A DNA stretch of 12,166 bases from Mailhella sp. (GTDB lineage Bacteria; Desulfobacterota; Desulfovibrionia; Desulfovibrionales; Desulfovibrionaceae): assembly GCA_017411945.1 (NCBI GenBank), contig JAFQPD010000112.1, positions 1 through 12,166 on the forward strand, given 5' to 3'. The notes under the pieces were generated by a model. The model did no database searches. It was not told the DNA's origin and worked only from the letters and a program-made list of their open reading frames with translations. Below are positions 6,873 to 12,166 of this stretch, one piece after another. Each line of letters starts with the position of its first letter. Position 1 is the stretch's first letter. The position numbers and the translations under genes were made by a program.

Positions 6873-7466
6873 ATGAAAAAAAATCGTTTTTCTTTTTTTG
6901 CCTTCATCGTGATGCTTTTTGCCGTGCTGGCTGCTGCAGGCTGCGTTAAAAAGGGCCATACCGATGACGTGCGCCTGCTGTATGGCAATGAAGCTCCCAA
7001 GGCAGTGCCTTCGGCCACTGCTCCCCGCATCGTCGTGGTGCAGTTCGAAGACAAGCGCACCTCCGCTGACCTCGGCGTGCGCAAGGACGGCACCCCCTTC
7101 AAGACCAGCTCCAGTGTGCCCGGCTGGGTGACTCAGGCCCTTGCCGATGAGCTGATCGCCCGCGGCGCACAGGTTTCCGTGGCCTTTTCCATGGCTCAGG
7201 CCCAGCTGAACAAGCCCCAGTACATCGTTGCCGGCGCCGTGGAGAACGTCCAGCTCTCGGAGAAGACCTTCACCTCCCGTCTGGCCTCCATCCGCCTGCA
7301 GGTGCAGCTCCATGACAGCACTCAGCATCTGGTTTCCAGCACCTCATCCTCGCAGCTGGAACAGCCCGGCATTCCCGGCATCAAGCTGGGAGAAGAGGCT
7401 CTTTCCGGCGCGCTGGCCAAGGCGGCTGGAAATGCGGCCGATTTCATCATGGGGAATCTGCGCTGA
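6873..7466 (+). CDS. Outer-membrane-type lipoprotein, weakly YajG-like
   Basis: A 197-residue predicted lipoprotein: positively charged N terminus, hydrophobic stretch and lipobox AAGC with Cys24. Residue +2 is Val, so Lol sorting to the outer membrane is expected. The mature part has a beta-strand entry IVVVQFEDKRT (53-63), a VPGWVTQALADELIARG helix (82-98) and a strand-rich C-terminal half. That order (DKR, then VPxW and a helix ending in ARG) recalls YajG-like lipoproteins, but the resemblance is weak and read by eye. The start is ATG 6873 with AGGAG at 6861-6865. The first codons hold an A8 run followed by T5 and T7 runs. The next gene starts on the base after its stop, so the two are co-translated. 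Confidence 0.75.
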   Translation: MKKNRFSFFAFIVMLFAVLAAAGCVKKGHTDDVRLLYGNEAPKAVPSATAPRIVVVQFEDKRTSADLGVRKDGTPFKTSSSVPGWVTQALADELIARGAQVSVAFSMAQAQLNKPQYIVAGAVENVQLSEKTFTSRLASIRLQVQLHDSTQHLVSSTSSSQLEQPGIPGIKLGEEALSGALAKAAGNAADFIMGNLR

Positions 7467-7802
7467 ATGCGTCCTGTCATCATCAAAGCCTACGGAGGTT
7501 TCAGCCCGGCTACTTCCGAAACGCTGGAGGCTGTGCAGGCTGTGCTTCGGGACTGGTTCATCGAGGAAGATGCCGCAGAGCTGAAGGGCGACCTGCTTTC
7601 CATCGGCTATGAAGGAGATGCTTTTCCGGATGAGGATATCGTGGAAGCTCTCAAGCCCTTCTTCTGCGAGAAGGCCTGGGGCAAGCTCGACTACATAGAC
7701 CTTGAAGCGTGGACTCTGCGTCGCTACACCTTTACCGGCGGTCAGCTTGGCGACCACACCGCCACACTCGACAAAGCCCTCGACCCCTGCGCCCTCCATT
7801 GA
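7467..7802 (+). CDS. Small acidic protein of unknown function
   Basis: A 111-residue soluble protein with no signal or membrane segment, rich in Asp and Glu. I do not recognise the family. It begins MRPVIIKAYGGFSP, has a helical acidic middle (EAVQAVLRDWFIEEDAAELKG region, 21-41), a central DAFPDEDIVEALKPFF segment and a strand-like C terminus with LRRYTFTGG (84-92). Two cysteines (67, 108) are far apart. ATG 7467 follows the lipoprotein stop with zero gap; GGGGAA about eleven bases upstream lies inside the lipoprotein gene. It is the last gene before the convergent hairpin. Its frame is open over the whole length and its composition fits the neighbours, so it is probably real. Confidence 0.75.
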   Translation: MRPVIIKAYGGFSPATSETLEAVQAVLRDWFIEEDAAELKGDLLSIGYEGDAFPDEDIVEALKPFFCEKAWGKLDYIDLEAWTLRRYTFTGGQLGDHTATLDKALDPCALH

Positions 7803-7835
7803 TGCGGGCGCAGCGGCGTTCCCCGGCCCATAGAT

Positions 7836-7879
7836 CAGAAGCCCGATGCCTCCGTAAGTTCGGAAGCGTCGGGCTTCTG
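7836..7879. terminator. Long hairpin between convergent genes
   Basis: CAGAAGCCCGA (7836-7846) pairs perfectly with TCGGGCTTCTG (7869-7879), and the stem continues inward through about eight more pairs with one mismatch to the TAAGTT loop (7855-7860). It lies between the stop at 7802 (plus) and the stop at 7901 (minus), so it can act on both transcripts. Neither side has a U-run, so it may block or protect transcripts rather than release polymerase unaided. Confidence 0.6.
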
Positions 7880-7900
7880 CTGTATGTGCGGCAGGCTGAG

Positions 7901-9790
7901 TTATTTTCCTGCAAGGTGTTCGTGCATGATGCGGCGTATTTCCAGTATGGCCTCAGGGCTTTCCTGAACGCTGTGGCCTGAAGGGATGACTTTTTCCGAG
8001 ACTGCGCCGTCGAGGTGAGAGCTGGAATAGGGCACGATGCTGTCGCTGGACTCTGCAAGCGGAACGTCAGGCGTATCGTTGCCTATGATGGAATGGTACG
8101 GCACTGCGGGGGATATGGGGAGCTTTGCCGAGCTGACGATGAAGTCGTCCTTCGCGCTCAGGTTGGCGATGCCGTTGATGGGCTGTTTCTTCCCCTTGAG
8201 TTCAGGAGCGATGAGGGACACGGCAGGCTCGATGATGCCGTTCACCACCTTCACCGGGAGAGTTACCAGCCCTGCGATGAAGCGGGCTATGCTCATGTCT
8301 GCGAAGGGAGTCCCGCGATGCGGAGCGGCTATGAAGATCGCGCGCCCTATCTGGGGAAGGGGCTCGAAGAACATATAGTCGTGCATCTGTTCGCGCACCT
8401 TGGCCTGCACGTCCGTGCCGAGCTCGCGCTTTTCCAGCATGGCATCCCACAGGGCGTTGCCGGAGGAGGAAACCATGAGCCGCGAGAGTATGCCGCCCAT
8501 GCTGTGGCCTATGAGCAGTATGTCCGTTGAGGCGGGATTTCTGCCTTCAGGGTCGAGGGTGTGGATGGTCTGGGCCACAGCCTTGCGTATGGCTGCGTTG
8601 TTCAGTGCTATGGGGAAGCTCGTGGGGTAGTAGACCTGCCATATCTGATATTCGCGGGAAAGCGTTTCGTCTCCCATTATTTCGTTGGCCACGTTGATCC
8701 ATGCTTCGGGGCTGCTGGCAAGGCCGTGTATCATGATGACAGTCTTCTTCTGCGGCTGGTACGGCTGCATGAGATAGACGTGCGGGGCTTCGAGCATATC
8801 CCCGCCGCCAAGGAGCATTTCCAGGCCGAACAGCGTGCCGAGAGACTGCGTGGCGAAGTCCGACCGGGCAAGCCAGAGCCCGTAGCCGGAAGTGAAGTTG
8901 CCCGCCAGCGGTATATGGCTTCCGCCAATGCTTATGCGCTCGGTATTGAAGGGGTCGTAGATGCGGAGTTCGGCTTCCTGGCAGTGGAGCACCTCGTCCA
9001 GGGAGTTGCCGGGGAATTCTATGACGGCGGTGAGGGCGGGGTAGCGCATTTCGCTCCACACGGCTCCTTTCTTCGGGGCGTCGGGCAGAACAGCCACCAT
9101 TTCGGCGCCAAGGCCGTCGCGGCGGTACTGGTTGCGCAGGCCTTCGAAGTTCAGTTCGGATGCGGGAAGAATGGCTTCGGGGAGTATGCCGAGGCGGCTG
9201 CCATCCGCGCCGTTCACTTTCACATGAAGCTTCCATCTGCTTATGCCTATGGAACTTTTCTTTCTGTCGGGCTGGGCGGCGGAGAGGCGTTCCTCGAATA
9301 TCCTGCTCAGGGCCTGCTGTATGGAAAAGTTATAGTAGTCGCGTACCTGTGTAGGGCGTTCTTCCAGCGTGCGCATGGACATGGGGCGTTCCGAGTGGAA
9401 GAGGTAGGCGTAGGCGAAGCGGGCGGCTTCGAGATAGGCGGCACTTATGGCGGCTGTTCCTGCCTTCTGCTTTTCGCGGAGCATGGCTTCGTAAAGCCAC
9501 ATTTCCGAAAGGGAGGAAAGGCGGCGTTCCTGACTCATGCCGTCCGTGGCGTAAAGAGCGGCGCGGCAGGTCTCGCCGTCGTCTTCACAGGTCTCGCGGT
9601 CGAGGCCAAGCACCTGAAGGGCGGAGCCGGTATAGGAGCTCAGCTCGCCTCGGGTGAGTACGTCGCCGCGGCGCAGTTCCATGTACTGCTCGGTATCGAG
9701 CGTGGAGACCTTCACTCCGGCACAGCCGGAAAGGCTGATAAGGGCGAGGCTGAACAGGAGAAAGAGATGGAGGCGGAACGGCTTTTTCAT
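7901..9790 (-). CDS. Lipoprotein alpha/beta-hydrolase (lipase/esterase-like)
   Basis: A 629-residue predicted lipoprotein: basic N terminus, hydrophobic stretch and lipobox LSGC with Cys23. Residues about 24-340 form an N-terminal half I do not recognise. The C-terminal half is an alpha/beta-hydrolase: oxyanion-type HGLASSPEAW (355-364), nucleophile Ser430 in LIGHSMGG, APHRGTPF (489-496), likely acid Asp583 in SSDSIVP and His606 in PSGHSVQE. A lipid or ester substrate is inferred from PGAP1/lipase-like features (GHSMGG, APHRGTP). The open frame extends upstream to 9850, but those 20 codons are the tRNA terminator, so ATG 9790 is the start. No clear Shine-Dalgarno site precedes it, and no separate promoter is evident between terminator and start. 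The product would sit in the periplasm or at the outer membrane. Confidence 0.88.
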   Translation of the reverse strand: MKKPFRLHLFLLFSLALISLSGCAGVKVSTLDTEQYMELRRGDVLTRGELSSYTGSALQVLGLDRETCEDDGETCRAALYATDGMSQERRLSSLSEMWLYEAMLREKQKAGTAAISAAYLEAARFAYAYLFHSERPMSMRTLEERPTQVRDYYNFSIQQALSRIFEERLSAAQPDRKKSSIGISRWKLHVKVNGADGSRLGILPEAILPASELNFEGLRNQYRRDGLGAEMVAVLPDAPKKGAVWSEMRYPALTAVIEFPGNSLDEVLHCQEAELRIYDPFNTERISIGGSHIPLAGNFTSGYGLWLARSDFATQSLGTLFGLEMLLGGGDMLEAPHVYLMQPYQPQKKTVIMIHGLASSPEAWINVANEIMGDETLSREYQIWQVYYPTSFPIALNNAAIRKAVAQTIHTLDPEGRNPASTDILLIGHSMGGILSRLMVSSSGNALWDAMLEKRELGTDVQAKVREQMHDYMFFEPLPQIGRAIFIAAPHRGTPFADMSIARFIAGLVTLPVKVVNGIIEPAVSLIAPELKGKKQPINGIANLSAKDDFIVSSAKLPISPAVPYHSIIGNDTPDVPLAESSDSIVPYSSSHLDGAVSEKVIPSGHSVQESPEAILEIRRIMHEHLAGK

Positions 9791-9810
9791 AGGCAGTACG
9801 GAGAGGGGGA

Positions 9811-9844
9811 AAGAAAAATCCCCAAAGCAGCGGACTTTGGGGAT
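9811..9844 (-). terminator. Rho-independent terminator of tRNA-Val
   Basis: In the minus sense, ATCCCCAAAG, a 7-base loop and CTTTGGGGAT are followed by a T-rich tract (complement of 9811-9818). The 10-bp perfect stem and U-run make a textbook terminator about 16 bases after the tRNA 3' end. It also lies in the 5' region of the hydrolase gene. Confidence 0.92.
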
Positions 9845-9859
9845 CTCCATATTTCGGGG

Positions 9860-9935
9860 TGGTGGGCGGTGAGGGACTCGAACCCCCGACAGTCGGTGTG
9901 TAAGACCGATACTCTACCAACTGAGCTAACCGCCC
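9860..9935 (-). tRNA. tRNA-Val (anticodon UAC)
   Basis: A complete 76-base cloverleaf: acceptor GGGCGGT pairs with ACCGCCC, D-arm GCTC-AGTTGGTA-GAGT, anticodon stem TCGGT/ACCGA with loop CTTACAC (anticodon TAC at 34-36, reading GUA and related Val codons), T-arm GGGGG-TTCGAGT-CCCTC, discriminator A and genomically encoded CCA. Its consensus promoter ends only about ten bases upstream and its terminator follows at once, so it is a single-gene unit. Confidence 0.98.
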
Positions 9936-9944
9936 GCGCCTTTG

Positions 9945-9973
9945 TTTCTAGAGGATGCGGGGCCTGCTGTCAA
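9945..9973 (-). promoter_or_regulatory. Promoter of tRNA-Val
   Basis: In the minus sense, TTGACA (complement of 9968-9973), a 17-base spacer and TAGAAA (complement of 9945-9950), then a GC-rich GGCGCG discriminator just before the tRNA. The perfect -35 and GC-rich discriminator are typical of strong, stringently controlled stable-RNA promoters. The leader would be only a few bases. Confidence 0.8.
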
Positions 9974-10005
9974 GGGCGGGAAGGCCCGGCAGACCCCTTG
10001 TCGGC

Positions 10006-10551
10006 CTATCGGTATTTCTTTGACAGCTCCTCAGCCTCCTCAGGAGAAAGGGAGGCATTCCGTGCAAGATCGCCTGCCAGTCCAGCGATGAGCGCGTCGC
10101 GCTCTTTTTCGTATTCGGCCTGCCAGTCCTGCCAGTGCTCCTTCCTCTTCTGCATGTAGAGCACGAAGCGGCCGCAGCGGCGCACCACATGGCGCGGCAT
10201 GGAACTGCCCACTTCGCCTGCTATGGCATCGGCCTGCGCTTCGTCGAACTGGAGCACATGCTGGAAGAACTCGCGGAAGATGATATGCCGGTGCATGAGG
10301 TCGCGCCCTATGCGGCGGCCTTCTTCCGTGAGCTTGATGGGGCTGTAGGCTTCGTATTCGATGAGCCCTATGCCGCGCAGGGCCTTGAGGGTGCTGGTGA
10401 CCGTAGCGCGGCTCACCCCGGCGGCATCGGCAATGACGCTGGCATGGGCAGAGCCACCTTCCTGTTCTTCGCGGAAGATTATCTTGAGGTAGTTTTCCAG
10501 CGAAGGAGTGAGACTTCTTTCAGCAAAGGATTCGGATGCGGCGCTCGACAT
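10006..10551 (-). CDS. DtxR/MntR-fold transcriptional regulator with atypical metal site
   Basis: A 181-residue cytoplasmic regulator. A winged helix-turn-helix (about 15-78) reads SLENYLKIIF, then ASVIADAAGVSRATVTSTLKALRGIGLIEYE and the wing with LTEEGRRIG; a dimerisation helix region follows (LMHRHIIFREFFQHVL, 85-100). This is DtxR/MntR order. By eye alignment, canonical ligands are mostly absent: the MntR Asp8/Glu11 positions are Asn20/Lys23, and DtxR Cys102/Glu105/His106 fall on Gly112/Gly115/Ser116; only His89 and perhaps Glu113 remain. There is no FeoA/SH3-like third domain; the C terminus is charged and helical instead. Start ATG 10551 has GGAGGA upstream (10560-10565). The gene is alone between the permease terminator and the tRNA promoter, preceded by two palindromes, and is probably autoregulated. 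Confidence 0.88.
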   Translation of the reverse strand: MSSAASESFAERSLTPSLENYLKIIFREEQEGGSAHASVIADAAGVSRATVTSTLKALRGIGLIEYEAYSPIKLTEEGRRIGRDLMHRHIIFREFFQHVLQFDEAQADAIAGEVGSSMPRHVVRRCGRFVLYMQKRKEHWQDWQAEYEKERDALIAGLAGDLARNASLSPEEAEELSKKYR

Positions 10552-10568
10552 GGCAGGTATCCTCCGAA

Positions 10569-10597
10569 GTTAGCTTTTTCTAACAGTCTGCACTGTT
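10569..10597. promoter_or_regulatory. Two overlapping palindromes, candidate operators of the DtxR-like gene
   Basis: GTTAG-N6-CTAAC (10569-10584) and AACAGT-N4-ACTGTT (10582-10597) are both perfect and share three bases. The first has GTTAG/CTAAC arms like those in IdeR/DtxR boxes, spaced about one helical turn. They lie just upstream of the ribosome site and over the likely -10 and start region, the position for autorepression. Confidence 0.55.
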
Positions 10598-10613
10598 CCA
10601 GATGACTATTCAA
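10585..10613 (-). promoter_or_regulatory. Candidate promoter of the DtxR-like gene
   Basis: In the minus sense, TTGAAT (complement of 10608-10613), 17 bases and CAGACT (complement of 10585-10590). The -10 is weak but sits inside the AACAGT palindrome. A-tracts upstream (around 10614-10660) could act as an UP element or bend the DNA. Confidence 0.35.
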
Positions 10614-10668
10614 GCTTTTTTCAGGAAGAAAGTTCATTCGTGCAAGTTTTTTTCAAAAACAGGGCATG

Positions 10669-10698
10669 AAAAAGGCCGCCTCTTGCGAAGCGGCCTTT
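10669..10698 (-). terminator. Rho-independent terminator of the lactate permease gene
   Basis: In the minus sense, AAAGGCCGC, a 10-base loop and GCGGCCTTT, followed by a T5 run (complement of 10669-10673) that overlaps the stem base. It starts about 20 bases after the permease stop codon and separates it from the DtxR-like gene. Confidence 0.9.
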
Positions 10699-10719
10699 GG
10701 AATCAGCTAGCCAATGGCA

Positions 10720-12166
10720 TTACATGAGCACGAAGGCAACGACGCCGACGGCCACGCCATAGAGCACGAAGGGCATGAAGGTACGACGAAGGATGTCGCC
10801 TTCCTTGCCGATCAGGCCGGTAACGGCGCAGGCGGCCACGATGTTGTGCACGCAGACCATGTTGCCCATGGCGCCGCCGGCGCCCTGAGCGGCGACGATG
10901 ACGAGAGCCTGATCAACGGTGTACTTGAGGGTGTGAGCCATATCCCACTGGAAGTTGGCGAACAGCATGTCGGACACGGTGTTGGAGCCGGTGATGAAAG
11001 CGCCGAGGCCGCCAACGTAGGAAGCGATGCCGGGCCAGGCTTCGCCGACGAGGTCGGCAAGGCACTTAGCCATAGCCATGGGCATGGACACGCCGCCGGT
11101 AGCTTCGGAGACGCCAGTGCCCTTGAAGATGGACACGAGGGCCACAGCGGCCATAAGGGCGATGGTGGGGGCCTTCATCTTGGCGAAGGCGGTGGACCAG
11201 GCCTTGCCGACGCGGCCGGAGCCGAGGTCAGGATGATCCTTCATCATGCCGTGCATGAAGATGGTGAGGATGGCGACGAGGATGAAGGGAATGGTGCCGG
11301 GCAGGTTGAGGAGAGCGATCTTAGCGCCAACGCCGGTCTGGCCGAGGATGTTGGTGGCGCCGACAGACCACATGGGGTCGGTCACGATGGGCTTCAGGTG
11401 GAAGGCGGGAACGCGGGTGACCACGAGGATGAGGCCGCAGAGAGCGTAGGGCATCCAGGCCATGACCTGAGGCATATGTTCCTTGAATTCCTTCACGTCG
11501 GAAGGCTTGATTTCGCCGATCCAGTCGGGTTCCCACTTGTCAGCAGGTTCGAAGTCCCAGGTTTCAGCGGGAACGCACACGCCCTTCTTGGCGAGCTGCA
11601 TGACGAGGGCGAGGCCGATGAGGCCACCGATGAGGGAAGGCAGTTCGGGGCCGACCACCCAGGCGAGGATGTAGTAGGGCACGCCGAAGCAGATGGAAGC
11701 GAGGATGCAGAACTTCCAAGCCTTGAAGCCTTCGGACCAGGACTTGTTCTTGCCCCAGAAGCGGGTCATGAAGCCGCACATGAAGATGGGCAGGATGAAG
11801 AGCATGGGGCCGTGCATGAGGGTTACGAGCTCGCCGACGGCCTTGTAGAAGGCGGCGGGGTCGGTGGCGTTCATGGCAGCGAGGCCGAGAGCTTCAATGG
11901 ACTTGAAGCCGGCGAGAACGGGGGTACCAACGGCACCGAAGGTCACGGGCACAGAGTTGAACACCAGGCAGATGACGGCGGCGCAGAGGGGAGGGAAGCC
12001 GAGGCCGAGGAGCAGAGGAGCGGCCAGAGCAGCGGGGGTACCGAAGCCGGCAGCGCCTTCGATGAAGGCGCCGAACATGAAGCCGATGATGACGGCCAGG
12101 AGGCGACGGTCGGGAGTGACTTTCTGCATGCCGGCCTGGATGGTTTCCATGGCGCCGGAGGAGGTC
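10720..12166 (-). CDS. lldP: L-lactate permease (LctP family), N terminus off the right edge
   Basis: An inner-membrane secondary transporter that takes up lactate (and probably glycolate) with protons; in lactate-oxidising sulfate reducers this feeds the main electron donor. The visible 481 residues lack roughly the first 70-90 of a family length near 550-570. The hallmark FIEGAAGFGTP motif comes about 35 residues into the visible part, followed by many hydrophobic segments, a cytoplasmic-type loop rich in charged residues (WDFEPADKWEPDW), GSNTVSDMLF and GAGGAMGNMVCVHNIVAA, all typical of LctP. The frame is open through the right edge, reading TSSGAMETIQ, so the ATG at 12150 is internal. A terminator follows 22 bases after the stop, so no downstream gene is co-transcribed. 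Symbol by family; lctP is an equivalent name. Confidence 0.95.
   Translation of the reverse strand, partial: TSSGAMETIQAGMQKVTPDRRLLAVIIGFMFGAFIEGAAGFGTPAALAAPLLLGLGFPPLCAAVICLVFNSVPVTFGAVGTPVLAGFKSIEALGLAAMNATDPAAFYKAVGELVTLMHGPMLFILPIFMCGFMTRFWGKNKSWSEGFKAWKFCILASICFGVPYYILAWVVGPELPSLIGGLIGLALVMQLAKKGVCVPAETWDFEPADKWEPDWIGEIKPSDVKEFKEHMPQVMAWMPYALCGLILVVTRVPAFHLKPIVTDPMWSVGATNILGQTGVGAKIALLNLPGTIPFILVAILTIFMHGMMKDHPDLGSGRVGKAWSTAFAKMKAPTIALMAAVALVSIFKGTGVSEATGGVSMPMAMAKCLADLVGEAWPGIASYVGGLGAFITGSNTVSDMLFANFQWDMAHTLKYTVDQALVIVAAQGAGGAMGNMVCVHNIVAACAVTGLIGKEGDILRRTFMPFVLYGVAVGVVAFVLM

Noticed and set aside
9791..9850. Upstream extension of the hydrolase start
   Set aside because: The extra 20 codons are the stem and U-run of the tRNA terminator and would bury the lipoprotein signal.
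9860..9935. tRNA-Val as an integration site for a mobile element
   Set aside because: No repeated tRNA 3' end, integrase or foreign-looking DNA is present in the window.
8561..10159. 532-codon plus-strand open frame
   Set aside because: Runs antisense through the hydrolase, the tRNA terminator and the tRNA-Val gene; cannot be a real coding region.

Overview
The window reads as a chromosomal segment of a GC-rich, diderm proteobacterium. An L-lactate permease of the LctP type, four envelope lipoproteins or sensors and a MurJ-IspH pair would suit the sulfate-reducing Desulfovibrionaceae, but that placement is inference from gene content and protein style, not from a database search. Both ends cut genes: metK at the left and the lactate permease at the right. 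I see no insertion sequence, CRISPR array, phage gene or rRNA, and no gene-free stretch over 300 bases.

Layout. (1) 1-729, minus: N-terminal 243 codons of S-adenosylmethionine synthetase, with a good promoter and a roughly 115-base leader that can fold in two mutually exclusive ways. (2) 992-4034, plus: a three-gene, tightly coupled set: an unrecognised C39/papain-like cysteine peptidase-type protein, a MurJ-family lipid II flippase and IspH (isoprenoid precursor synthesis). Start and stop codons overlap or nearly touch at both junctions. (3) 4133-7802, plus: an OmpR-type response regulator, an EnvZ-type histidine kinase, a very His-rich small lipoprotein, a second lipoprotein with weak YajG-like character, and a 111-residue acidic protein starting on the base after the lipoprotein's stop codon. 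(4) A long hairpin at 7836-7879 separates this from the convergent gene at 7901-9790, a lipoprotein alpha/beta hydrolase with a large uncharacterised N-terminal half. (5) 9860-9935, minus: tRNA-Val(UAC) with its own consensus promoter and a textbook terminator. (6) 10006-10551, minus: a DtxR/MntR-fold regulator that appears to have lost most canonical metal ligands, preceded by two overlapping palindromes. (7) 10720-12166, minus: L-lactate permease, incomplete at its N terminus, with a clear terminator.

How it fits together. The murJ-ispH set joins supply of the polyprenyl carrier (IspH feeds isoprenoids) with its use (MurJ flips lipid II); the peptidase-like first gene is the unexplained member. 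The two-component pair followed by two lipoproteins and a small protein looks like an envelope-stress or metal-sensing locus; the two-component genes are certain, the function of the downstream trio is not. Most worth a second look are the cysteine-peptidase-like protein, the His-rich lipoprotein locus, the metal-site-poor DtxR homologue with its double operator, and the metK leader.
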